DNA of 64,000 nucleotides from Calvatia gigantea (Eukaryota > Basidiomycota > Agaricomycetes > Agaricales > Lycoperdaceae), in NCBI GenBank assembly GCA_025093985.1, contig JACAAK010000001.1:1860001-1924000 (forward strand), in the 5' to 3' direction. Shown here in pieces: positions 21,658 through 32,914 of the stretch (position 1 is its first letter; every line of letters begins with the position of its first letter). The position numbers and the translations under genes were made by a program. A model generated the notes under the pieces. The model did no database searches, was not told where the DNA came from, and saw nothing but the letters and a program-made list of their open reading frames with translations.

Positions 21658-22793
21658 CTATCGGCCTTATGTCTCCTGCGATTCGCAAGAAGACTAAGGG
21701 CTCCTTAGTCCAGGCTGACGCCAGCCTGGTGAACCTCGTCGAGGAGTTTGAGCCTATGGCTTCAATTAATCGACCCGGATACCGCCTGATGGACTGCCAC
21801 CCTGACCAGGTGTCGTTCATGGAGGTGAAGCTCAATGCGGAGGGTAACACCGACCCCGAGCACATGTATGCTCTCAACGCACACCTTAGGGAGTGCAGGG
21901 AGGATCTCGGGATTGTCTACATGGCGACGGACGCAAGTCTGCCGCTCCATGGCAAGTTCCAGGCAGTTTCGTCTGCCCATGTCTACCGCCAGCGGGAGTG
22001 CCTCCGGGAGATCACTCGCGTGGCAGGCCGAGTTACAGCGCCTGATGCTGAGCTCATGGCCATTGCACTTGGCATTCATTTTGCTCTTAAGCAGGATGAC
22101 GTCAGGCTTATACGGGTATTCACTGACTCTATTGCGTCGGCGAAGCTCGCAGTTGATCCGTCTACACACTCCGGGCAGATGTTGTCCCAAGGAGTGTGTG
22201 TGGCGCTTAAACGATGGCTCTCTGGGGATCCCCGGAGAGGCATTGAATTTCTCGCTGTCCCTTCCTCCGAGAAGTGGGAGTTCCACCATGCTGTTCACCG
22301 GCATGTCACCTCGTTCCCTCAGGTCGCTTATGGCCTGAGGCCGTTCACTTCTATTGCCTGCCTTCGTAAGGAGGCGGTCGATGATGTTCTAGAGTCATGG
22401 CGCCAGCTGTACTCTACCTCTTCTTACAAGGGGCGTAGTAACATGGATCTCGCCTCTGGGGCGGACCCATCTGTTCCGGGGAAGCCGACCTACCTTTCTG
22501 GTGGGCCCTGGCTCCCCCATGTTAGCGGCTCTAACTCGCTCTGTGCGAGGGCCGTGCGTGCCATTACTGGTCATGCTCCGATTGGGTCGTACCGGGTACG
22601 ATTCTTTCCTACTGAAAGCGTTGGCTGTTCGTGTGGCGCCGCTCTCGAGGGGCGCTATCACATCTTCGTCAGGTGTCCCAAACACAAAAGGGAGCTTGAC
22701 AGACCTCCTCAGACCATTCGTGAGCTGATTGACTTCCTGAACGCAAACCCAGGGGCCTTTGCGTTCAGACCAGATGATGCTGGGGTCGGCTGA
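21658..22793 (+). pseudogene. LINE-K ORF2 C-terminal part (RNase H)
   Basis: An open frame to the normal stop, with RNase H motifs ATDASLPLHG, AELMAIALG and FTDSIASAK and the terminal CSCGAALEGRYHIFVRC motif. Few CpG sites are lost, so this is a recent insertion that was truncated on arrival. Confidence 0.9.
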
Positions 22794-23228
22794 GCTGGCG
22801 CACGTGGGGGGTCCCTGCGGGGTCGCTGGTCTTCTGGCCTACTAGGTGGAGAAGTCGTAAGGCAACAGGGGTTGGGTCCCTGGGGGATGCTTCTGGCCTT
22901 GGCTAGTGGTGCTCCTTTCCTGGGCCTAGTCTGGGGCTTCGCGGGGGGCGGAGGCGTAAAATAACGGGGGTGGGGTCCCCGGGTGGCGGTGCGGGTTCGT
23001 CCTGCTAAGCTGCTTTCTTGGGCGCCGTCTAGGTGGCGCTTCGAGTTGCTACCCTGCTCACTGTGTTGTTCTGGGTCAGGACTGGGCTGATACCCTTTCA
23101 CTTGGGAAGTTGGGGGTAAGGTGGCTCCAAGCGGGGGCTCCTTGCGCTGGCTCTCCTGACTACACCTGTCCCCTTGAGGGCACTCGGCCGCCGCTGCCGC
23201 TGGGTCCGCCTCTCGAGGGATGATCAGG

Positions 23229-23251
23229 GCACCGCCGCTTTGCGGCGATGC
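23229..23251 (+). other. LINE 3'UTR hairpin, young GC form
   Basis: GCACCGCCGC and GCGGCGATGC pair around TTT, with one C/A mismatch. The same form is seen in LINE-L, -I, -M, -F, -G and -A. Confidence 0.75.
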
Positions 23252-23496
23252 GTCACTGGGTGTACACCACAAGACCTGGGCAACTGGGTCTTCTTCAGTG
23301 TGATGGGCATTTCGGGCGACCGGGGGATTTGGCAAGTAGGGGGTGGTCTGGTCTGGTCCGGGTTATCGCTTGGGTTAGGTTGGAGTGCTTCTGAACAGTA
23401 GATTACTCTCAACTCATCGGACTTTGTAGTTGGGGCTTTGTACTTAGCTACACGCGGACTGCGATCGGGCACCGCGTTATAAATTGGCGCAAGCCA

Positions 23497-23529
<33 letters not shown>

Positions 23530-23540
23530 GAATTTGAGCC

Positions 23541-24579
23541 TATGGCTTCAATTAATCAGCCTGGATACCGCCTGATGGACTGCCACCCTGACCAGGTGTC
23601 GTTCATGGAGGTGAAACTCAATGCGGAGGGTAATATTGACCCTGAGCATATGTATGCTCTCAACGCACACCTTAGGGAGTGCAGGGAGGACTGCGGGATT
23701 GTCCATATGGCGACGGACGCAAGTCTGCCACTCCATGGCAAGTTCCAGGCAGTTTCATCTGCCCATGTCTACCACCAATGGGAGTGTCTCTGGGAGATCA
23801 CTCACGTGGCAGGCCGAGTTACAGCACCTGATGCTGAGCTCATGGCCATTGCACTTGGCATTCACTTTGCTCTTAAGCAGGGTGACGTCAGGCTCATACA
23901 TGTATTCACTGACTCTATTGCGTCAGCGAAGCTCGCAGTTGATCCGTCTACACATTCTGGGCAGATGCTGTCCGAAGGGGTGTGTGTGGCGCTGAAACAA
24001 TGGCTCTCTGGGGATCCCCGGAGGGGCATTGAATTTCTTGCTGTCCCTTCTTCTGAGAAGTGGGAGTTTCACCATGCTGTTTACCGGCATGTCACCTCGT
24101 TCCCTCAGGTTGCTTATGGCCTGAGGCCATTCACTTCTATTGCCCGCCTGCGCAAGGAGGCGGTCGATGACGTTCTGGAGTCATGGTGCCAGCTGTACTC
24201 TACCTCTTCTTATAAGGGGCGTAGTAATATGGATCTCGCCTCCGGGGCGGACCCATCTGTTCCGGGGAAGCCGACCTACCTTTCTGGTGGGCCCTGGCTC
24301 CCTCATGTTAGCAGCTCTAACTCGCTCTGTGCGAGGGCTGTGTGTGCCGTTACCAGTCATGCTCTGATCGGGTCGTACCGAGTACAATTCTTTCCTAATG
24401 AAAGCGTTAGCTGTTCATGTGGTGCCACTCTTGAGGGGCGCTATCACATCTTCGTCAGGTGTCCCAACCACAAAAGGGAACTTGACAGACCTCCTCAGAC
24501 CATTCGTGAGCTGATTGACTTCCTGGATGCAAATCCTGGGGCCTTTGCGTTCAGACCGGATAATACTGGGATCGGCTGA
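23541..24579 (+). pseudogene. LINE-J ORF2 C-terminal part (RNase H)
   Basis: Continuation of LINE-J after LINE-K. The frame is open to the stop at 24577-24579 and has ATDAS, AELMAI and FTDS. Together with 20342-21657 it would be one ORF. Confidence 0.9.
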
Positions 24580-25014
24580 GCTGGCGCGCGTGGGGGGTCC
24601 CTGCGGTGTCGCTGGTCTCCTGGCCTACTAGGTGGAGAAGTCACAAGGCAACAGGGGTGGAGTCCCTGGGGGGTGCTTCTGGCCTCGGCTAGTGGTGCTC
24701 CTTTCCTGGGCTTGGTTGGGGGCTTCGCGGGGGGCGTAGGCGTAAAATAACGGGGGTGGGGTCCCCGGGTGGCGGTGCGGGTTCGTCCTGCTAAGCTGCT
24801 TTCTTGGGCGCCGTCTAGGCGACGCTTCGAGTTGCTACCCTGCCTACTGTGTTGCTCTGGATCAGGACTGGGCTGATACCCTTTCACTTGGGATGTTGGG
24901 GGTAAGGCGGCTCCAAGCGGGGGCTCCTTGCGCTGGCTCTCCTGACTACACCTGTCCCCTCTTGGGCGCTCGGCCGCCGCTGCTGCTGGGCCTGCTGCCT
25001 GTGGGATGATCAGG

Positions 25015-25037
25015 GCACCGCCGCAACACGGCAGTGC
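25015..25037 (+). other. LINE-J 3'UTR hairpin, variant 4
   Basis: GCACCGCCG and CGGCAGTGC pair around CAACA with one mismatch. The loop and mismatch position differ from LINE-K. Confidence 0.6.
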
Positions 25038-25310
25038 GTCACTGGGTGTACACCACAAGGCCTGGGCAACTGGGCCTTCTTCAGTGTGATGGGCATTTCG
25101 GAGAACCGGAGGATTTGGCAAGTAGGGGGTGGTCTGGTCTGGTCTGGGTTAGCACTTGGGTTGGGTTGGACTGCTTCTGAACAGTAGATTACTCTTAACT
25201 CATCGAACTTTGTAGTTGGGGCTTTGTACTTAGCTACACGCGGACTGCGATCGGGCACCGCGTTATAAATTGGCGCAAGCCATGAATTTAAAAGAAAAAA
25301 AAAAAAAAAA

Positions 25311-26828
25311 TAACTGACATAGATTCTTTGAAATACTCCGGCCAGCAGCCTAGATGAACACAGGCACTAGCTAAATGTATGAAGATCGGCAGGGCATCCC
25401 CAAGCACAATCTGTTTGAGCATCCTCCACGTAACATGGTCGGGGCCCAGAGCAGAGACTTTGGAGCAGGCAGACAGTGTGTCGACTAGCTCCTTGTCCGA
25501 GAAGTCAACCCACTCCCGCCGCAGAAGCACTGGGAGCAGATCAATAATGGGGGTATCACACTCACACCCAGAGGTGGAGTTGTAGGTACCATGAAGGGCC
25601 TTCCACAGGGAGTCCATAGTGTGACAAGGCTCCCCCTGATAGGAGATAGCCTCGCATGCAGGCAACTTGTGCGCCTTAACCCATTCCATAAGGTCCCAAG
25701 GGCGCTTGTTGGTCTCAGCAATCTCCTCGATCTTCTCATCAAAGAATTTGCACTTTTTAGATGCTACAACGTGTCGAAATGCCTTCCAGTCCGCAAGGTC
25801 CAAAGAGTCCCTGTGGGCCTGTAGGGTGGTGGTGCAGTCCTCATCCCACCATGGCTGAGACTTTGCAGATATGTGTACCTCCACAGTGTAGCGATGCCAT
25901 GCTGCAGAGAACACCAACCCAATAGCCGATGCCAGGATATTAATATCCCGTGCTGAATTAAGGGGGTGATCCCAAAGACCATACACCCCTTCTCTGATTT
26001 CATCCAGGAACTGCAATTCTGCAGTCGCTGCCGAGTTCTTGGGAAAAGCCCTTCTGACATTTGTGATGTCCTCAGGGTGGATAGGGATCACGACAGACAG
26101 TGGATGATGGTCCGATGGGCCTGTCAGATCCGATCTGATCTGGGGACGCGTGATGCACCACCTAAGATCGGAGATAAAGATCAGATCAATCACTGATTGG
26201 CGTTTGGTCGGATCTCGAGGTACGTGTGTAGAAGCCCTAGAATCTGGCAACCAGATCCCAAGGCCGAGGTCATCGGCAGCTTCCAAGAGCTGCTGGGTGG
26301 GTCGGTGGTGATGCGGGATGTTATTGTCCCACTCACACGAATGGCAATTGAAATCGCCTCCCATATAATGCATCTGGGGTAGAGAAGCTTGATTGCAGTG
26401 TGCTCATCATCAGAATAGACATTCATGAAATGGCATTCATGGCTGTGATTGAAGATGGTGACAACCATCACATCCCGGTGATCAATGAGGTCCTGCCTTA
26501 GCGAGGGCCTCAGTCTCTTGATCCGTATATAGACATAAGCCATAACACAGGGTCGATCTCATTCCTCCATAGAGGAGGCTGGCCTCACCATGTACAACCA
26601 CTCAGGGTGCTTAGGTGCTCTGATGACGGGCTCACCCTCGGCATCAAGCATCAAGGGGGCGGATCTGATCGCTCGCCAGGGAGGTTCCTGGACGAACACA
26701 ATGTTGAAGTTGTCTTTCTCAGACTCTAGCAATGTGTCCAATAATGCATAGTTCTTCGCTACATTAAATGACAGTATACGTAATCTACCCTTCATGAAAT
26801 GCTTCAACTCGTCAGGTTTGGGGTTCAT
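25311..26828 (-). pseudogene. LINE-C ORF2, endonuclease and RT N-terminus (frameshifted)
   Basis: It starts MNPKPDELKHFMKGRLRILSF at 26828 and carries the endonuclease motifs FNVAKN, FVQEPPW, GGDFNCH, DLIFISD and SDHHPL. TGA at 26559 replaces a CGA, and near 26383 a 19-nt deletion between two AGAGAA repeats shifts the frame. From 26373 down to the LINE-J insertion the frame is open again. Confidence 0.9.
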
Positions 26829-27932
26829 TGTGCGGATGCTGAATTGTTATCAGTGGATCATGACGCCATCCTAGACAGACGGCATTCACTAACCTTTCTG
26901 TAGTACTCTTTGATCCACTTGGCCTCATACCGGTGGTGCCAAAGCTAGCACAAGTGAGAGTCGGCACAGTGTTCACCACCGCAATTAAGACACTTGAATT
27001 TGTGGGGGCATGGTTGTCCCTCAGGGGTAGCCTTGTTAAGATCCTTAGGATGACAACAGCCGGCGATGGCGTGGTGGTTCTCAGAAGTGTGAGGCCTAGC
27101 GCAGATAGGGCACCTATTCAACCGAGATCGACAGATGGCGGTGGGATGGCCCCAGTACCAGCAACGCTGACACCAGGGGACCCTGGTATAGGCAGAAGCC
27201 TGCTGCACATGGCAGGAGTGCATTCCGATCTGGACAGTGCGTCCCACAAGACACTTCATCCGAGTGCTGGTCTTAGAGTCGGCTAAGTCAAGCCAGGCTG
27301 TGCAAGTGTCAGAGCTGGCGGAGTTGCACGAGATGCGTGGGGTATGAGACAGCATGGCGAAGTCCTCACAGTGTGGAGACTTCGACAGATGGCCCAGGAG
27401 GCATTCGACGGTCATGGCTTTGCAGCCAAGTTCATCAATGAATGGGATATCCACAATTCTGATATAGGATGTGGAGTCAGGGACACGGAGCTGGAGCTTA
27501 ATGCCCTCAGCAACCGCCTTATGAGCCCACTCATTGATGATGGCAACATCCTTCGGAGTGGGGGTGTAGTTGGTGAGCAACGACCAAAAGTTGGCCATGC
27601 TCGAGCGAACTGACTCGACCCTACAGCGGACACGAGCTTGCATGAGGCCTCTGTTGATGACTTCAACAAAGTGATTAGTTTGAGGGCAGGGAGCACCTTC
27701 CGGCACAGTAACCGCGGTCATGAGAAGCTGTCAACGGTTGGGGCCAGCCGTGACATTGTCGGGGCGCTTGGACTTGCCTTGCGCTGAGGGTTCAGCCTCA
27801 CAAGCCATGGCTACGACTCGCTTGGGTTTAAGCTCTGGGAAGGACTGCGCAATGCACACTGCCGTAACCACAAGGATTTGGGCAGACTTGCCCTTGCCAG
27901 AGGAAGAGAGCGTCTGCGTGTACAAGGATGGT
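26825..27932 (-). pseudogene. LINE-C ORF1, C-terminal part
   Basis: It contains the zinc-knuckle block CQRCWYWGHPTAICRSR and the second and third knuckles (CPICARPHTSENH; CLNCGGEHCADSHLC). TGA at 26945 ends the frame early; intact copies continue about 40 codons to an ATGA overlap with ORF2. It is interrupted upstream by LINE-L. Confidence 0.85.
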
Positions 27933-27946
27933 GTCACCTTCTTCTT

Positions 27947-28653
27947 TTTTTTTTTTTTTTTAAATCATGGCTTGCGCCAATTTATAACGCGGTGCCCGAT
28001 CGCAGTCCGCGTGTAGCTAAGTACAAAGCCCCAACTACAAAGTCCGATGAGTTGAGAGTAATCTACTGTTCAGAAGCACTCCAACCTAACCCAAGCGATA
28101 ACCCGGACCAGACCAGACCACCCCCTACTTGCCAAATCCCCCGGTCGCCCGAAATGCCCATCACACTGAAGAAGACCCAGTTGCCCAGGTCTTGTGGTGT
28201 ACACCCAGTGACGCATCGCCGCAAAGCGGCGGTGCCCTGATCATCCCTCGAGAGGCGGACCCAGCGGCAGCGGCGGCCGAGTGCCCTCAAGGGGACAGGT
28301 GTAGTCAGGAGAGCCAGCGCAAGGAGCCCCCGCTTGGAGCCACCTTACCCCCAACTTCCCAAGTGAAAGGGTATCAGCCCAGTCCTGACCCAGAACAACA
28401 CAGTGAGCAGGGTAGCAACTCGAAGCGCCACCTAGACAGCGCCCAAGAAAGCAGCTTAGCAGGACGAACCCGCACCGCCACCCGGGGACCCCACCCCCGT
28501 TATTTTACGCCTCCGCCCCCCGCGAAGCCCCAGACTAGGCCCAGGAAAGGAGCACCACTAGCCAAGGCCAGAAGCATCCCCCAGGGACCCAACCCCTGTT
28601 GCCTTACGACTTCTCCACCTAGTAGGCCAGAAGACCAGCGACCCCGCAGGGAC
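27947..28653 (-). mobile_element. LINE-L: 3'UTR-only LINE insertion in LINE-C ORF1
   Basis: 707 bp consisting of poly(T), then the 3'UTR in reverse. It has the target duplication gtcaccttcttctt (27933-27946 and 28654-28667). No coding sequence. It is almost identical to the LINE-K 3'UTR, with one difference noticed (GACAGC/GACGGC), so both come from a recent common source. Confidence 0.93.
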
Positions 28654-29388
28654 GTCACCTTCTTCTTCTTGGTGATATTAAGAGGGCGTACAGGACTGGG
28701 TTGGACCTGGGTGCTTCTCCGCTGTTGTTGCAGGGCAAGGCGTTTTGCCTCTGCGTTCTTTTGGATCGACTCAACAAGGTCCCGCTCATGATGAGCAGGA
28801 CGGACAGGCTGAACCAGAGGTGGCGGCATGGGAGCTCTGACAGGCTTCGATCTACCAGATCTAGGCATAGAGCCTCCCATGTCGGCATCAACATCGCCTG
28901 AGCCAGACAGCCGGGGCGGAGGAGTAGCTCTCCTGGCTGGCAGGGGTTGAGCGTAGCGAGAGGCAATGTTGGCCACAGCATGACCTCCAAGCCAACTCAG
29001 ATTGGATTGACCGGTTGGAGAGCGATCCAACCAGCTATTGTTAGACAGGGACTGGACAAATGCCAAGGCGGTGCCCAGAACCACTGTGGTAGATTCTGCA
29101 TTAAGTGGCATAGCATGCACGGACCTGAACCAGGAGGCCAGGTTGTGCAGGGATTCAGCTGCACCTTGGATGTCCACAGCGAGGTGTTCTTCGTCACCTG
29201 CCAACGCTGCTATGGATGGAGCATACTCCAAATCGCCGAACGACTCCACTGACATATCTCTGCCAGCGGAGCTCCCAGGGGGATCGGTGACGATCGCAGA
29301 GGCAGCAGCCCCAGGGGCCACCACCTCGTTGTCGTCATCATCGAAGGGGTCCACCATCTCCATTGGTGCTGGAGAGGGGGAAGTTGCC
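28654..29388 (-). pseudogene. LINE-C ORF1, N-terminal half
   Basis: Open frame MEMVDPFDDDDNEVVAPGA through GGHAVANIASRYA to the basic NITKKKK stretch next to LINE-L. The first roughly 90 codons and the 5'UTR are missing; the element ends at 29388 against LINE fragment H. Confidence 0.88.
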
Positions 29389-29390
29389 CT

Positions 29391-29862
29391 GGAGAGGCAT
29401 TGAATTCCTCGCTGTCCCTTCCTCCGAGAAGTGGGAGTTCCACCATGCTGTTCACCAGCATGTTACCTCGTTCCCTCAGGTCGCTTATGGCCTGAGGCCG
29501 TTCACTTCTATCGCCCACCTGCGCAGGGAGGCTGTCGATGATGTTCTGGAGTCATGGCGCCAGCTATACTCTACCTCTTCTTACAAGGGGTGTAGTAATA
29601 TGGATCTCGCCTCTGGGGTGGACCCATCTGTTTCAGGGAAGCCGACCTACCTTTCTGGTGGGCCCTGGCTCCCCCATGTTAGCGGCTCTAACTCGCTCTG
29701 TGCGAGGGCTGTGCGTGCCGTTACTGGTCATGCTCCGATTGGGTCGTACCGAGTATGGTTCTTTCCTGCTGAAAGCGTTGGCTGTTCGTGTGGTGCCGCT
29801 CTTGAGGGGCGCTATCACATTTTCGTCAGGTGTCCCAACCACAAGAGGGAACTTGACAGACC
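29391..29862 (+). pseudogene. LINE fragment H: ORF2 C-terminal piece
   Basis: ORF2 sequence from RGIEFLAVPSSEKWEFHHAV to GRYHIFVRCPNHKRELDR, open but cut on both sides. The right junction with LINE-A at 29862/29863 has no duplication or poly(A), so it probably arose by recombination between LINE copies. Confidence 0.82.
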
Positions 29863-30059
29863 AAGCTGTTTGAGAAAATGATCGCGACTAGGCTCCAGTT
29901 TGACTCTGTCAAATTTGGGGTCTTTCACCCTAATCAGCTCGGAGGTGTGATCCAACGGTCCACTGAAGATGCTGGCCTGATGCTGACCCACATCGTAAGA
30001 GCGGGTTGGGCTAAGGGCCTCAGGACTAGCGTTGTGGCTTTTGACATAGCGCAGTTCTT
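29863..30059 (+). pseudogene. LINE-A ORF2, RT N-terminal piece
   Basis: Encodes MIATRLQFDSVKFGVFHPNQ to AFDIAQF, open, then interrupted by LINE-I. Confidence 0.85.
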
Positions 30060-30897
30060 TTTTTTTTTTTTTTTTTTTTTTAAATCATGGCTTGCGCCAA
30101 TTTATAACGCGGTGCCCGATCGCAGTCCGCGTGTAGCTAAGTACAAAGCCCCAACTACAAGGTCCGATGAGTTAAGAGTAATCTACTGTTCAGAAGCAAT
30201 CCAACCCAACCCAAGCACTAACCCAGACCAGACTGGACCACCCCCTACTTGCCAAATCCCCCGGTTCCCCGAAATGCCCATCACATTGAGGAAGACCCAG
30301 TTGCCCAGGTCTTGTGGTGTACACCCAGTGACGCATCGCCGCAAAGCGGCGGTGCCCTGATCATCCCTCGAGAGGCGGACCCAGCGGCAACGGCGGCCGA
30401 GTGCCCTCAGGGGGACAGGTGTAGTCAGGAGATCCAGCGCAAGGAGCCCCCGCTTGGAGCCACCTTACCCCCAGCTTCCCAAGTGGAAGGGTATCAGCCC
30501 AGTCCCGACCCAGAACAACACAGCAGACAGGGTAGCAACTCGAAGCGCCGCCTAGACGGTGCCCAAGAAAGCAGCTTAGCAGGACGAACCCGCACCGCCA
30601 CCCGGGGACCCCACCCCCGTTATTTTACGCCTCCGCCCGCCACGAAGCCCCCAGCCGGGCCCAGGAAAGGAGCACCACTAGCCGAGGCCAGAAGCACCCC
30701 CCAGGGACCCCACCCCTGTTGCCTTACAACTTCTCCTCCCAGTAGGCCAGAAGACCAGCAACCCCGCAGGAGCCCCCCACGCGCGCCAGCTCAACCGATA
30801 CCAGCGTCATCTGGTCTGAACGCAAAGGCCCCCGGGTTTGCGTTCAGGAAGTCTATCAGCTCACGAATGGTCTGAGGAGGTCTGTCAAGTTCCCTTT
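30060..30897 (-). mobile_element. LINE-I: short LINE insertion in LINE-A
   Basis: 838 bp: poly(T), 3'UTR and the last 35 codons of ORF2 (30791-30897). Duplication catagcgcagttctt at 30045-30059 and 30898-30912. The poly(T) merges with TTCTT of the target. Confidence 0.93.
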
Positions 30898-32520
30898 CAT
30901 AGCGCAGTTCTTCCCATCATTGCACCATGATATGCTGGTGGCAATACTCCACAAGCAAGGATTCGCCCCTGAGTTGGTTGAGTTCTTTGCGCACTACCTG
31001 GTAGGACGGAAGACCCAGTATTGCTGGGACTCTTTCAAGTCCGAACCATTTCCATCGGATGTGGGGGTGGGGCAGGGTTCTGCCCTCTCTCCTGTCCTGT
31101 CGGCCTTATACATAGCTCCGCTAATGTGGCTTTTCGACAGGGAGGCGTCACGTCTTGGGACGACTCTTCTGTCATATGTCGATGATGGCACCATCATTGC
31201 CCAGTCAAAGGACTGGGGATCTAACCTTGTGGCTCTTAAGGAGGCATATGGTATTATATTCAGGCTCTTTGAGTGCTTCGCCTTGGTACTTGAGCATGAC
31301 AAGTCTGAGGTCTTCCACTTCTCCCGTAAGCACGGGGATGATAATCCACCAATTGACCTGGGCTTTGCCCCGTTCACTGGTGATACGCCACTACGGCCCA
31401 AGCCTTATTGGAGGTATTTGGGCTTCTACTTCGACCGCGCCCTTACCTTCAAGGAGCACGTTCGTTACTATTCTACTAAAGCACTCTCCACAGTGAAGGC
31501 CATGAAGATGCTTGGTAACTCTACGAGGGGCTTGCGGCCTATGCAGAAGCGCCTCCTTTATCGGTCGTGTGTTGTTCCCATTGCAACATACGGCTTTAAA
31601 CTCTGGTTCTTCAAGGGCTCTCGCTGCAAGGCGGCCCTTAAGAGTCTGAACATCATGCAGAGACGGGCGGCCCTGTGGATTACAGGTGCCTTCCGGACTG
31701 CTCCTACTGGGGCCGCGGAGTCATTCGCGGGTCTCATACCCATCCAGCTTCATATACAGAAGCTTGCTGTCAGGTCGGACTACAGGATTAAGACCCTGTC
31801 ACCCAACCATCCTCTCAGGGCCCTTATGAGCCCTGAATATTCTGGGTCTGCTAAACTGCACACTCGTTCTATCGGCCTTATGTCTCCTGCGGTTCGCAAG
31901 AAGACTAAGGGCTCCTTAATCCAGGCTGATGCCAGCCTGGTGAACCTCGTCGAGGAGTTTGAGCCTATGGCTTCAATTAATTGACCCGGATACCGCCTGA
32001 TGGACTGCCACCCTGAGCAGGTGTCGTTCATGGAGGTGAAGCTCAATGCGGAGGGTAATACTGACCCCGAGCATATGTATGCTCTCAATGCGCGCCTTAG
32101 GGAGTGCAGGGAGGACCTCGGGATTGTTCATATGGCAACGGACGCAAGTCTGCCGCTCCATGGCAAGTTCCAGGCAGTTTCATCTGCCCATGTCTATCGC
32201 CAGCGGGAGTGCCTCTGGGAGATCACTCGCATGGCAGGCCGAGTTACAGCGCCTGATGCTGAACTCATGGCCATTGCACTTGGCATTCATTTTGCTCTTA
32301 AGCAGGATGACGTCAGGCTTATACGGGTATTCACTGACTCTATTGCGTCGGCGAAGCTTGTAGTTGATCCGTCCACACATTCCGGGCAGATGCAGTCCCA
32401 AGGGGTGTGTGTGGCGCTCAAGCGATGGCTCTCTGGGGATCCCCGGAGGGGCATTGAATTCCTCGCTGTCCCTTCTTCCGAGAAGTGGGAGTTCCACCAT
32501 GCTGTTCACCGGCATGTTAC
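30898..32520 (+). pseudogene. LINE-A ORF2, RT core to RNase H
   Basis: RT motifs QGSALSPVLSAL and LLSYVDDGT, then RNase H ATDASLPLHG, AELMAIALG and FTDSIASAKLVV. One TGA at 31982-31984 replaces a CGA (SINRP in other copies). The frame otherwise runs to the copia insertion at 32520. Confidence 0.9.
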
Positions 32521-32789
32521 TGTTAGATGTGGTCTCATCAGTCCTATAGATAGATTGGGACTTATCACTGACGGAGTTTTAGTCAGGTGATGAGTTACAT
32601 GACACAGGTGGACTTGTAGCTTCCTGTGGACGCTTTGAGAGCCTTTAGTCTCTTACAGTTGTCCACAGGTGAGAGTCTCTTACAGTTGTCCACAGTAATT
32701 GTGGATTTCCTCCTTTAATATTAATCCAATAGACTTTGTTCCGCCACTGTTAGGACCGTCTCAACGTCCCCCACGCGCACCTCTTTACA
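32521..32789 (+). repeat. Copia 5' LTR
   Basis: 269 bp, TGTTAGATG to TTTACA. It is 24 bp shorter than the 3' LTR because sequence between the two internal repeats is lost (CACAGGTGAGAGTCTC near 32665). Confidence 0.93.
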
Positions 32790-32803
32790 GGTTATGGGCC
32801 CCG
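32790..32803 (+). promoter_or_regulatory. Copia primer-binding site
   Basis: GGTTATGGGCCCC directly follows the LTR. It is complementary to the anticodon arm of initiator tRNA-Met, as in Drosophila copia and yeast Ty5, which use a half-tRNA primer. Confidence 0.65.
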
Positions 32804-32914
32804 TGCTTTAACAGCTTCAAAACAACACTTTAATTCACTTTCCTCCTTTCTCTCTATCTCCTTCTACATCTCTCTCCCCACCCCAACTCTATTTCCGCTC
32901 TCCTGACCGCAAAA

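Larger units (their letters stand above)
21658..23528 (+). mobile_element. LINE-K: LINE inserted in LINE-J
   Basis: Target duplication ggaatttgagcc (21646-21657 and 23529-23540), poly(A) at 23503-23528. Because K begins with nearly the same sequence it landed in, about 100 nt look tandemly repeated across 21560-21765. The 3'UTR (22794-23502) is nearly identical to LINE-L and holds a hairpin at 23229-23251. Confidence 0.93.
20342..25310 (+). mobile_element. LINE-J: 5'-truncated LINE inserted in LINE-C
   Basis: Target duplication taaccgacatagat (20328-20341) and taactgacatagat (25311-25324). It starts in the RT domain (GKPTYSTPKAFRP), is split by LINE-K at 21658-23528, and ends with its 3'UTR (24580-25287) and an A-rich tail with one G. 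The 3'UTR contains no gene. Confidence 0.92.
7190..29388 (-). mobile_element. LINE-C: old LINE split by five insertions
   Basis: One minus-strand LINE can be followed through the pieces 7190-9758, 10150-10206, 10833-11111, 20303-20341, 25311-27946 and 28654-29388, from its 3'UTR back to ORF1. Each gap is an insertion with its own target-site duplication: caaag, cagca, GCAGG, taac(c/t)gacatagat and gtcaccttcttctt. The poly(A) tail and 3' end were removed by the copia LTR at 7189. The 5' end stops in ORF1 at 29388 against an unrelated-orientation LINE piece. The 3'UTR (7190-7738) has no gene. Confidence 0.9.

Noticed and set aside
22709..23335. A roughly 208-codon open frame antisense to the LINE 3'UTR and ORF2 end, repeated in most young copies (24495, 30249, 33735, 38598, 46090).
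   Set aside because: It has no ATG start (begins TTG) and its openness follows from the copies being nearly identical. It decays in old copies. I treat it as a shadow of the 3'UTR.
28063..28290. Small 75-codon frames repeated in many 3'UTRs.
   Set aside because: Copies of the same 3'UTR share them by descent; no recognisable motif and an Arg/Gly/Trp-rich composition.
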